Assembly: GCF_021130785.1 (NCBI RefSeq)
Contig: NC_060211.1
Location: 29,497,001-29,561,000 of the forward strand
DNA length: 64,000 nucleotides
From: Homalodisca vitripennis
Lineage: Eukaryota > Arthropoda > Insecta > Hemiptera > Cicadellidae
Direction of reading: 5' to 3'
The position numbers and the translations under genes were made by a program. Position 1 is the stretch's first letter. Each line of letters opens with the position of its first letter. Positions 55,730-64,000 of this stretch are shown one piece after another. The notes under the pieces are model-generated. The model was not told where the DNA came from and searched no databases. It saw only the letters and a list, made by a program, of their open reading frames with translations.

Positions 55730-56960
55730 GGATCGGTTTAACGTCACCAGGGAAGTTACCCTCTCCTCTTTATTAGTCTTCCACCGATAATGAGTTAAGA
55801 TTAGGTAACTACTTCACTAATTACTCAAATTATACAACAGTTTCTCCAATATTTGTTCTCTTATTGGGTAATTGTTCTATACTGGGTAATAAGTCCCGCG
55901 CGGGCTTGGTAATTCCCGAACGATTACAGGCAAAGCAATAAAACATAGAAAACTACCATATTTCTGTCATGTCAAAGGGATGGCCCGCAAGGAGAAAATA
56001 TTGAACCATAAAGAACAGAACCTATATTGTAAATGTTTAACTTTAAACCAGCATAACTTTTTAAGAGTTAACCCTTTGAGGTCGGATTTGCGGCATTTTA
56101 CTCTACTAATAAATACCGTTTAATTTGATGTACTACTCGACCTCACCAAGGCGAAGATTTGGATCGGTTTAATGTCACCATGGAAGTTATCCTCTCCTCT
56201 ATATTAGTCTGCCTTTGACAATGAGTTAAGGTTAGGCAACTTATGTACTAATTATTAAAATTACACAACAAAATGTTGTCATGTCAAAGTGCAATGTAGG
56301 TCCTGTTCTAGATGGGTCAATATTCTTGTCTTGGCTCAATTTGTGAAATTTAAACTTAGGAAATGAATACTGGACCTATAAAATAGTTTTTAAGATAGTT
56401 AGTGACTCTTTACATCCAATGGAGGATGGTCTACAAGGATTTCGGCAAAAGAATTTAACGTACAACGAATTTTGAGCACAGCTCAAAATGTAAATTGTTT
56501 TAAAGTGTAATGTAAGACGTGCATTAAATGAAGTCCAAATTCCAACGTAAAAATAAGAATGTTTTGTGACAATAACTAATACCAGGTTATGCCTTAAGGA
56601 TTCATCTCTGCTAAACAACCCTTTTATAACGATGTACATCTTGAGCTTGCGGTAAAAACTCCTTGTGTACCATTCTCCACTAAATGTCTACTACCTTAAA
56701 AACTATTTATTAAGTCCAGTATTCATTTACAAAGTGTAACTTTCATAATTTGAGCTAAGGCAAGAATATTGAACCATATAGGACAGGACCTTTGTTTTTA
56801 AATGTTTCAATCTTTAAACCAGCATAATGTTTTAAGAGTCAAACCTTTGAGGTCGGATTTGCGGCATTGTACTCTACTAATAAATACCTTTAATTTGATG
56901 TACTACTCGACCTATGCTCTTATGATTTTCTTTTGACCCCTTTTGGGCTCAAGAAGAATT
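55730..56960. repeat. Complex of direct and inverted duplications
   Basis: Direct pairs: gatttggatcggtttaatgt near 56156 and its match near 55728; ttgaggtcggatttgcggca at 56077 and at 56848, each followed by tgatgtactactcgacct; intervals 425 and 770 bp. Inverted pair: ggtcaatattcttgtcttgg (56310-56330) mirrors gctaaggcaagaatattgaa (56755-56775), with longer arms of about 100 bp (56295-56400 and 56690-56795). A foldback element of about 500 bp nested in a duplicated segment explains the layout. Confidence 0.6.
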
Positions 56961-58203
56961 TTTAGTTACTTCAAAAAGTAGATTTATAGGTGCAGTGATG
57001 ATGTATCAAATTGTATTAGTTTGTCTGTACTCTTCTAGGAGTTACCAGTGCGGGACTTGTTACACACCCTGTATAGTACCCATTGTAGTAAAGCAACACA
57101 AAACATCTGGCTGTTCTGTTAAATTCAAAACCACATTTGTTGAAAATTGTTTTCTTCCGGATTTTTATTTCATTCAAACTATTTAGCTCAAAACAGAGTC
57201 ACACAATTATAGCATTTTAAGCGAAGTTTAAAAGTGTTTACTCAAAGCGCGAGATCAAAACTGGAAAATTCAGTGTTAAAAACTGAATAGACCGAGAACA
57301 ATGTACTTGGAAAGTTAAGGGAAGTTGGGTTGGATGTAAAACTTGTCTTACTATCGGAGTACTACGCGGGGAGATGGCGGCAAAGTTTCCGCTCGCAACG
57401 GTCTAGAAGTCCCTTTATTACACCCCACTCCACACATAAATCTATAAGGGCACTCTTATGGATATATATGTGGCAAGTGCGGCACAATAAATTTTACCCT
57501 TTGTCACACTGATGCTAAAGTATTATAATAACGAGCAACAAACTGACTGATATAAGAAATAGAAATTGTTTATAAATATAAACAAACTATCCCCTTAACC
57601 AAAAGCATTAAAATGTTATCTTAGAAGTTAATCTTATTTACAAAGTTTAAAATGCCGTGTGTGTAATTTATTAAATGACATAAGGATTTAATATGAGATT
57701 TGTTAACAGCTGGTGACAGCTCTGGCTTAGCTTCCAACGTTTCTCTCAGGGTTGCCTTCATTGATACATAAGAAACTATTCCTTTACTTTTTGGTGATTG
57801 TTAATGTATCCATGAACTCTTTGAGTTAGTCACTCACGATAAGACCATCAGCTGGCAACAGTCACGAAACTAAGCGCACGTTTCTGAATAAAAAGTACTC
57901 AAATGTGTACAAGTTTCTAAAAGAAATTATCTCTGAAATATTACAAAGTTAGGCTAAAAACTCCAAATGAGACAGTGTTTCTTTCATCGTAATCCTGTAT
58001 GAATAGTGAATCTTTTAATTTCATAATTTTTTCTATCGATACACTAGAGTGCACATATAGAATCAACGCAATGTTTTAAGATATAAATATTATAATGCAT
58101 AAAAAATAACTAATACAAATATTGTAACTGGGGTTTCCAAAGGAGTTTCAGTCCGATTGTCAATGATATATCACAAAAGGGTTCTATTTTATACAATTTT
58201 TAG
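56961..58203. other. AT-rich sequence; GC-richer patch at 57340-57460
   Basis: The patch (tactacgcggggagatggcg, gcaaagtttccgctcgcaac) is CpG-bearing and embedded in a 60-codon plus frame without motifs. tacacaccctgtatagta at 57060 resembles a MITE end without a partner. Nothing else seen. Confidence 0.25.
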
Positions 58204-58449
58204 GGCAACCTCTTCGAGGGGAATACCTACAAAATTTTGAAAATTCCAGGTCATCTAGATAAATTTGTAGAGATGGATTGGACTCTGATTACTCCATATT
58301 GCTCTAACCTGTTAATAATACTGAATCTAATACTGATAGATATACCTCATTTTTACAAAGGAACAATAAGAGGTAAATATTTCACAATATATTTATTGAA
58401 TTCGGTTGCCTTAAAATTAGTACTAATTATTATGTTACCAACTATATGA
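58204..58449 (+). CDS. Possible terminal exon with a membrane segment, 81 codons
   Basis: A good acceptor (tattttatacaatttttag) is followed in phase by 81 codons and TGA at 58447-58449. It reads GNLFEGNTYKILKIPGHLDK, then FVEMDWTLITPYCS, then a hydrophobic stretch NLLIILNLILIDI, and ends with a second hydrophobic run ALKLVLIIMLPTI. No ATG lies near the start, fitting an internal or terminal exon. AT-rich DNA readily yields hydrophobic frames, so the membrane signal is weak evidence. Not recognised. Confidence 0.3.
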   Translation, partial: GNLFEGNTYKILKIPGHLDKFVEMDWTLITPYCSNLLIILNLILIDIPHFYKGTIRGKYFTIYLLNSVALKLVLIIMLPTI

Positions 58450-59195
58450 AAAAACAAATATACTCACAGAAAGTTTCATTAGCAGTTATTTATAACTGTC
58501 TTATATTAAGATATACATCATAAAGATAACATACCTTAGATCTATCTGTATGGTTCAGCTTGTCTGAAACAGAAAAAGGTTTTTGAAATGAATGTGAAAA
58601 GTAGCAAAAGGGTTTATTAAAAATTACAATGCTTTTATACGTTTACATACCTTTATCTATAGGAATAACTAAAATCTGTCAATTCAATAATACTATTTAC
58701 ACTGTGGTAAAAACTTAAGAAGAGAATCATCATCAATATTTGCCAATTTTTCCATGCTTGTGCTTAACTGCTATATGTTTTGGGTCATTTGGACCAATTA
58801 ATATACCTATACATATATACGTAAGATAGCGTTGTCCCCCCCTCCCATTCTGTTGACGACAAACAAGGTTTCAATGGCAACAATACATTGCATATCATAG
58901 TCTATTTCAATACAGTTGGTTCACGTTTTTGGTTGCCCTTTGACATGATTACCTCACTTTAATCCTCTCCATATCACGCTCAATAATAGTAAACGGCTTA
59001 ATATTTCACAAGGTACCATCAAACCCGATATCCCTTTACGTGTTGTGGTATCATTAAAGGTTCATACAATTCCAATATAAGAATTCCTGATGAAATTTTT
59101 GACATTATGTGTCTGGAAGCATAACACCGTTAAAAATTGATCCAAGTGGGGTTTTCCGTTCCATCTCTACTCTTAAGAAATTAATTCGTTATACA
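58450..59195. other. AT-rich non-coding sequence
   Basis: A short run of C (gttgtccccccctcccat) lies at about 58831. Nothing else recognised. Confidence 0.3.
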
Positions 59196-60098
59196 TACAG
59201 AGTGTTCACAAAAGGTTGTAAAAAACTTCTGTGGGTGATAGTATTCATCATTTTAAGCAAAAAATGTTCTGTAAATATAGGTCGAAAAACGTGTTATTTA
59301 GCCACTAGCCGCCTTTTTGTACTGTTTATAAAAAAAAACATTAATATCTTTAGAAATATTTAAGCTAAGGAAACAAAATTTTGCGCATATGTTAGAATAT
59401 ATAAGAGAAAAATAATTGTGTTGTTTTATTTAATATTGGACAATAAGGGGTCAGTTGAAAAATATTAAAAATCGAATGACAAAAAAACCCTGTATAGTTA
59501 TAAAAAATTTACTAGACACCAACTTGACCAATTTCATTACAATTCTAACGTACTTGTTTCAACAAAATCCATCAGTGCATAAGCGACCACGTCCACTTTG
59601 AAAGTACGCTTACACAGTTCTCTGGAGCCAGAAACAACAAAGTTTATCAGTTTGTGCATCAACTGTGACATGTTTGGCACCCCTGGCTTGTGCAAAACGT
59701 ACCTGTATAAAGTGGTCTGGCAGCTTATGATTCCGACGGATTCGTTGAAACAAGTACCGATGAAATTTTAATGTAATTGGTCAAATTAGTTAGTGTCTAG
59801 TACGTTTTTTATAACTGTATTGTTTTTTTGTTATTTGACTTTAAATATTTTCAATCGGATGCCATATTCTTAATATTAAAGTAAATGTATTTCTTTCCTG
59901 TTATCTATTCAAACATATGTTCCAAATTCGGTTTTCTTAGCTTGATTATTTTTTGGAAAATAATAATTTTTAATACAAAATGGCAGCTAGCGGCTAAACG
60001 ACACATTTCCCGACCTATTATATAGGATATTTCTTTGCTTGAAACGATAAATACTATCTCCTACAGAAGTTTGTGAACCCTTTTGTGAACACTCTGTA
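59196..60098. mobile_element. Long-TIR (foldback) MITE, 903 bp, TA target site
   Basis: Ends are TA-CAGAGTGTTCACAAAAGG on the left and, reversed, TA-CAGAGTGTTCACAAAAGG on the right, flanked by TA. The arms pair along about 370 bp: gtgggtgatagtattcatca / gtaggagatagtatttatcg, gtgttatttagccactagcc / gtgtcgtttagccgctagct, actagacaccaacttgacca / actagacactaactaatttg. The centre of about 160 bp (59575-59740) is GC-richer (gcgaccacgtccactttgaa) and unique. TA duplication and CAG end point to the Tc1/mariner superfamily. Arm divergence shows it is not recent. Frame 59109-59363 runs into the left arm and is not a gene. Confidence 0.85.
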
Positions 60099-60524
60099 TA
60101 AGCAATTACTGGCTTTATGGATTACGCTTTAAAATACCCGATACAATATTACAAAATATTTTCTACTAACAGATGTACCATTTTATTAAATCAGGCAATA
60201 ATAAATGCACTTTAGATGCAAAATCAATAATAATTCTTATGTAATGTACGTGTTTTAGTACGCCTCTTCGAGAACACGAATAAAAAGATGATAAAAGGAG
60301 TCAGTTTGAATAATGAGTTACCATTTCAGTGTTTGATATCACAGAGATTTTCGAATTGAGTAATTCGGGAATGTGTGCAATATTCGTTAGTAAATATACC
60401 GGGGAATTCATAATTTATTGTTGCATGAAACTAACTTACTGTTTAAATCAATATCCATTAATTCTGGTTTAAAGTCGAACTCATCAAAGTGTATTACTAA
60501 TATGATTTTTTTTAAGTTTGTTAT
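60099..60524. other. AT-rich non-coding sequence
   Basis: Nothing recognised. Confidence 0.3.
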
Positions 60525-60584
60525 TGACGATGGAAGGTTTGAAAGGATACCAGGATTTCGAACATTTTACCATCGTTTAAAGGT

Positions 60585-60620
<36 letters not shown>

Positions 60621-61075
60621 ACATATATATATATATACATAACACAACGTTTCAACGATTAAAATCTATCCTCTTCGTCAGTTGGGGGAGGTATTAATAC
60701 ATTAAAAAATAAATAACAAAAAGAAGAAGAAGGGACAGAAAAGTGAGAAAGATGAGGAAACTTTCTAACTCCATTTAATAGACCTTTGCGCTGCTTCTGA
60801 TTTGACAGAATTCAAGATGGTGAGGTTGAATCACAAGTACGAGATTTGTGCTCAGGACTTGCAACCTGTGCAGTGACAACGCCTGGACTAGACTCCAAGC
60901 AGCTTTTGGGTATGTTTGAACCCTTTTATTCCCTTATTTACTTCTTCTGTTCTTTATTTTTGTACCTCCCTACTACCTGACGAAGAGGATAGATTGCAAT
61001 CCTCGAAACGTTGTGTTATACCTTTCATAAACTATAACGATGGCAAATATCCGAATTCTTGTTAATATGATTTCA
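60525..61075. mobile_element. Inverted pair of Penelope-like element ends (family 2)
   Basis: Left copy, minus strand and outward: motif at 60647-60681 (CTGACGA...GAAAC), then a TA-expanded gtgttat region, then accatcgttt... to gttattgacgatggaaggtt at 60520. Right copy, plus strand: tttgaacccttttattccct, motif at 60977-61011 (CTGACGA, stem GAGGAT/ATCCTC, GAAAC), gttgtgttatacctttcata, aacgatggcaaatatccgaa. About 200 bp of non-coding sequence with agaagaagaaggga low complexity lies between. The layout repeats those at 10.1-10.6 and 27.9-28.4 kb. Confidence 0.7.
60592..60640. repeat. (TA)n microsatellite in the PLE end
   Basis: TA tract broken once by aca, located exactly where family-2 copies read gtgttataccttt..tataac; it probably grew from that site. 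Confidence 0.9.
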
Positions 61076-61589
61076 TATATCATGTGAACAGCCTATTGAC
61101 TGATTTTTAATATCCCAAATTTACAACATAAGGTATCCTAAAAACAAATCTACCATCTCAAAAGATCCAAAACAAAAGCGTTCATCAAAATCGAATCTCA
61201 AATAATGAAAGAATTAATTAGTTTTTTAAGAAATATTTGTATTACATTATAAAAATCCGTGATAGTGTCACAAAATTGTAATCAGAGTAAAGTGACAATC
61301 CCATTTAACCTTTGATTCACAGCCGGTTCCGAGGTGCTGCGAGATAATTACTTGTTTGCTCCCAACTGAAAGGGGCAAGAGCTCAATTATTAGTATTTCA
61401 GCTCCGCTCTGCTAATCACTATCGGATCAGAAACATTTCTACCCTCTCACTTAAGCTAGAGATTATCAGTAACGTTACTTCTAGCCTAGTTTTGTTTAGT
61501 TCTCGGTTGAAACTAGTTATATCTCAATTATTACCCCTGAAGTTAGGCTTTTCGTGGTATAATAAACAAAACAGGATTATTTAAAACTA
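61076..61589. other. AT-rich sequence; moderately GC-rich patch at 61310-61480
   Basis: The patch (cagccggttccgaggtgctg, atttcagctccgctctgcta) has no usable frame. It could be a conserved non-coding segment; this is untested. Confidence 0.25.
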
Positions 61590-61765
61590 CGTGTCACCTA
61601 ACAGGCTTCCCTCAATCGCGTGCAAAATTTCTATACAATAGCTCATCTCATTCCCATTGTAGCCAAATCCCCTGCACATGCATCATCATCCAAAACTTCA
61701 AATTTGTACATCATTTTTTAGAGATATCGTGTGCGCAGATAGAAAGATAGTCATACATAAATTAA
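61590..61765 (+). repeat. Dispersed repeat copy
   Basis: aacaggcttccctcaatcgc, gtgcaaaatttc and gagatatcgtgtgcgcagat then agaaagatag match the 1.67 and 29.3 kb copies. Confidence 0.5.
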
Positions 61766-62154
61766 AAGTTTCCAACTCCTAGAGTGGGTAGATTTTGCTG
61801 GCACCCAGACATAAAAATGGACACTACATAATTATTTCATTAGTTTAACGGGCTGTCTCTCTGTAAATATGGTATGGATTTCAAATTCGACCCCTTTATA
61901 TTACTGAAAATAAATTACGATCTTTGCATTTTTTTAAATTCCCACCCAACTCAAATAATAATTTTATAAACAATTTTTAATATTATACCAACGTAATTCA
62001 ATATTAATACTCGGGATAGGCAATGACGTCCATTGGATAGGAATCCCTGTAGTTAGGGAAGAAAATCGTTTGAAAATGTATTCATTAACAAGAACTTCTG
62101 ATTAAAATTTCACACATTTTTTCTTGAACACTCTATAGGGTAGCTTTGATGGAA
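61766..62154. other. AT-rich non-coding sequence
   Basis: Nothing recognised. Confidence 0.3.
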
Positions 62155-62580
62155 GGGTTGCTTCCATGCGAATCTTGAATCAAGCTCCGTTTCTCCTTCC
62201 ACTTAGTTCAGCGCCTGAAATCTGACAGTGGTACAGACTGATTCTGGAATCTGAAGTCCACGGCTGTCTGAAGATATATGTAAAAGGTCGGTGACGAAAA
62301 CGTTCAAGACTAACTCCTTGCATCATTTTGACATTAGAGACACTTAGATTAAAAAGGATTAGTGTTGTCTACATGAAGAGGTATTCTCGTATTGTATCAC
62401 ACCAGATGCACAATTGAGTGCACTACGATGTTTAGCCACGATCACAAAGCACGTAAGACCATCCGGAGTTTTCTACACATAACGTTGCTGTTAGGAGAAG
62501 GGTAAAGTGTCAGATTTCACACACTACAATAAACAGAAGGTGAAATGAGCTTAGTGGTAACTCAATATACGCATTCAATC
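62155..62580 (-). mobile_element. Foldback family, third copy (diverged)
   Basis: Shares with the 53.6-54.1 kb element, reversed: tgaaatctgacagtggtaca, ggctgtctgaagatatatgt, ggtcggtgacgaaaacgtt; then aagaggtattctcgtattgt, ccagatgcacaattgagtgc, actacgatgtt, ggagttttctacacataacg, and the opposite arm cacacactacaataaacaga, aggtgaaatgagctta. Both arms are present but weakly paired. Confidence 0.6.
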
Positions 62581-62617
62581 AACTATTCGTACCTTAAGTA
62601 AGGTTTTACTTTTTATA

Positions 62618-62618
<1 letters not shown>

Positions 62619-62662
<44 letters not shown>
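62619..62662 (+). repeat. Poly-A tract, 44 A
   Basis: Uninterrupted A run. It could be a retroposon tail on the plus strand, but the preceding sequence (taaggttttactttttatac) belongs to no recognised element. Confidence 0.95.
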
Positions 62663-62664
<2 letters not shown>

Positions 62665-63134
62665 GTTTAAATGAATTATATTGACAAACCCCGTCGCTGA
62701 AGTCCGGTTATGATGTCATTACAGATATCATATACTTTGGCAATTGAAATTTTCAGTAAAATGCTTTTCTAATTCCAAGAACTCAATAAATGTTTCAAAA
62801 TTGTATTAATTGTAATATATGATTATTCTTATTGTGAATACGATTTTATAAATAATCAATTCCGTTTCTTTCATAGTTGTTAACATTTTACAAATTTTAA
62901 TGTTTTGATTCAATTTTGATTTAAATTTACATTCCATACTTGGGAACTGTAATTGTAAGTATAGCGTGTTCAGAGAATTAAACGTAAACATTTTCTGTTT
63001 TAAATTCCAGTATTTACACTAAGTTAAAAAAATTTCAATTCGTTTGGGTTGGAATTGAAACTACTGTATTTCGTGAAGCAAGTTTAGAAAACTAAACACA
63101 AATTTTCACGTATAATATTATTTGAAGTAAAATC
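62663..63134. other. AT-rich non-coding sequence
   Basis: Nothing recognised before the satellite starts. Confidence 0.3.
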
Positions 63135-64000
63135 CTTGATAACGAAGACTGTTTTTTAAAGCGTATCGCAGGCTAGCGAGATTGAGTTGCTAGAAAAGCC
63201 ACTAAGGCTAAATAAAAAGATGGGCCGCAGTGTTAGTAGAATTGAATTTTCTAGCCTGCCATGAGACTATTGAGATTGGTTGTATAACGAAGAAAGGGTT
63301 TTTAAGCGTATCGCAAGGCTAGCGAGATTATTGCTAAAGTAAAACCATGACTTCTTTATGCCCTGCCATGATACTATGAATTGGGTTGATAACGAAACTG
63401 TTTTAAGCGTATCGCAAGTCTAGCGAGAATTGATTGCTACAATGCCCATGATCTCTCTTAGCCTGCCGTGAGACTAGTGAGATTGGGTTGATAGGTGGGA
63501 TATTTACGAAGACTGGTTTTTTTAAACGTATCGCAAAGGCTACGAGATTGAATTGCTAGCAACGCCCACTGATCTCTCCTAGACCCTGCCCGTGAGACTA
63601 GTGATAGAATTGGTTGTATAACGAAGACTTGGTTCTTTTTAAGCGTAACGCAAGCTATCGAGATTGATTATTGCAAGCAAAGCCCATGAATTTTCTAGCC
63701 TGCCATGAGAACTAGTGAAGATTGGGTTGATAACGAAGACTGGTTTTCTTATGCGTATCGCAAGGCTAGCGAGAAAGATTGCTAGTAAGACATGATTTCA
63801 TTAGCCTGCCATTGAGACTAGAGAATTGGGTTGATACGAAGACAGGTTTTTCTAACGTAACGCAAGGCTACGAGATTGAGTTTGCTAGTAAAGACCATGA
63901 TTTCATTAGCCTGCCCATGAGACTAGTGAATTGGTGATAACGAAGACTGGGGTTTTCTTAAGCGTATCGCAAGGCTAGCGAGATTGAGTTCTAGTAAAGC
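63135..64000. repeat. 107-bp satellite, second array, very indel-rich, cut by window end
   Basis: About eight units of the 49.8-50.3 kb family. Every few bases a unit gains or loses one base (ggctacgagattgaattgct, gtatcgcaagtctagcgaga, gacaggtttttctaacgtaa). Substitutions are few relative to indels. One unit has a 40-bp insertion (aataaaaagatgggccgcag, at about 63210-63240). Confidence 0.9.

Overview
The window looks like nuclear DNA from an animal, most probably an insect or another arthropod. It is very AT-rich and has no operons or long open reading frames. It carries GIY-YIG-type Penelope-like elements, non-LTR retrotransposon fragments of insect type, a 5S-rRNA-derived SINE, many TA-flanked foldback MITEs and about a dozen unrelated tandem arrays. 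I cannot name the species; a hemipteran would fit, but that is only an impression. No complete protein-coding gene is present. Most ATG or TTG-initiated open frames lie in repeats or are chance.

Layout. 0-10 kb: a 26-bp minisatellite, one convincing minus-strand exon (852-1045), the end of a Penelope-like element (PLE), two SINE-like fragments, two MITE candidates and a coding-like minus-strand stretch with one internal stop (9311-9586). 10-20 kb: an inverted pair of PLE ends, a 740-bp foldback MITE, a tandem array built from the C-terminal coding part of a non-LTR retrotransposon (15.8-17.0 kb), a GC-rich island and an inverted-repeat element. 20-30 kb: another MITE candidate, a 200-bp satellite, a GC-rich 132/116-bp minisatellite, exon-like and coding-like relics, and a PLE fragment carrying N-terminal coding sequence. 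30-40 kb: a 128-bp satellite interrupted by a non-LTR element 3' end, long TA tracts, a palindromic block, two 5S-type SINE copies with an exon-like ORF between them, and a 45-bp minisatellite. 40-50 kb: a PLE GIY-YIG domain, a MITE with a perfect 8-bp target duplication, a 115-bp satellite, a reverse-transcriptase relic with the YADD motif between hAT-like ends, and a 107-bp satellite. 50-64 kb: a minisatellite, a foldback family with three copies, local duplications, a 900-bp long-TIR MITE, another inverted PLE pair, a 44-A tract and a second, very indel-rich array of the 107-bp satellite running off the window end.

The most interesting theme is the set of PLE termini. Six copies share a hammerhead-like core (CTGANGA, stem, GAAAC or a variant) whose stem sequence differs between two subfamilies while keeping its pairing, and three loci place two such ends back to back. 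The other theme is how tandem arrays arise from or are broken by transposons: a retrotransposon coding fragment turned into a satellite, a satellite interrupted by a retrotransposon, and one satellite family in two arrays of very different sequence quality. A few short exon-like segments, mostly on the minus strand (852-1045, 26882-26965, 36007-36127, 48499-48767, 55349-55498), could be pieces of host genes with long introns. They do not join into a recognisable gene and should be treated as leads.
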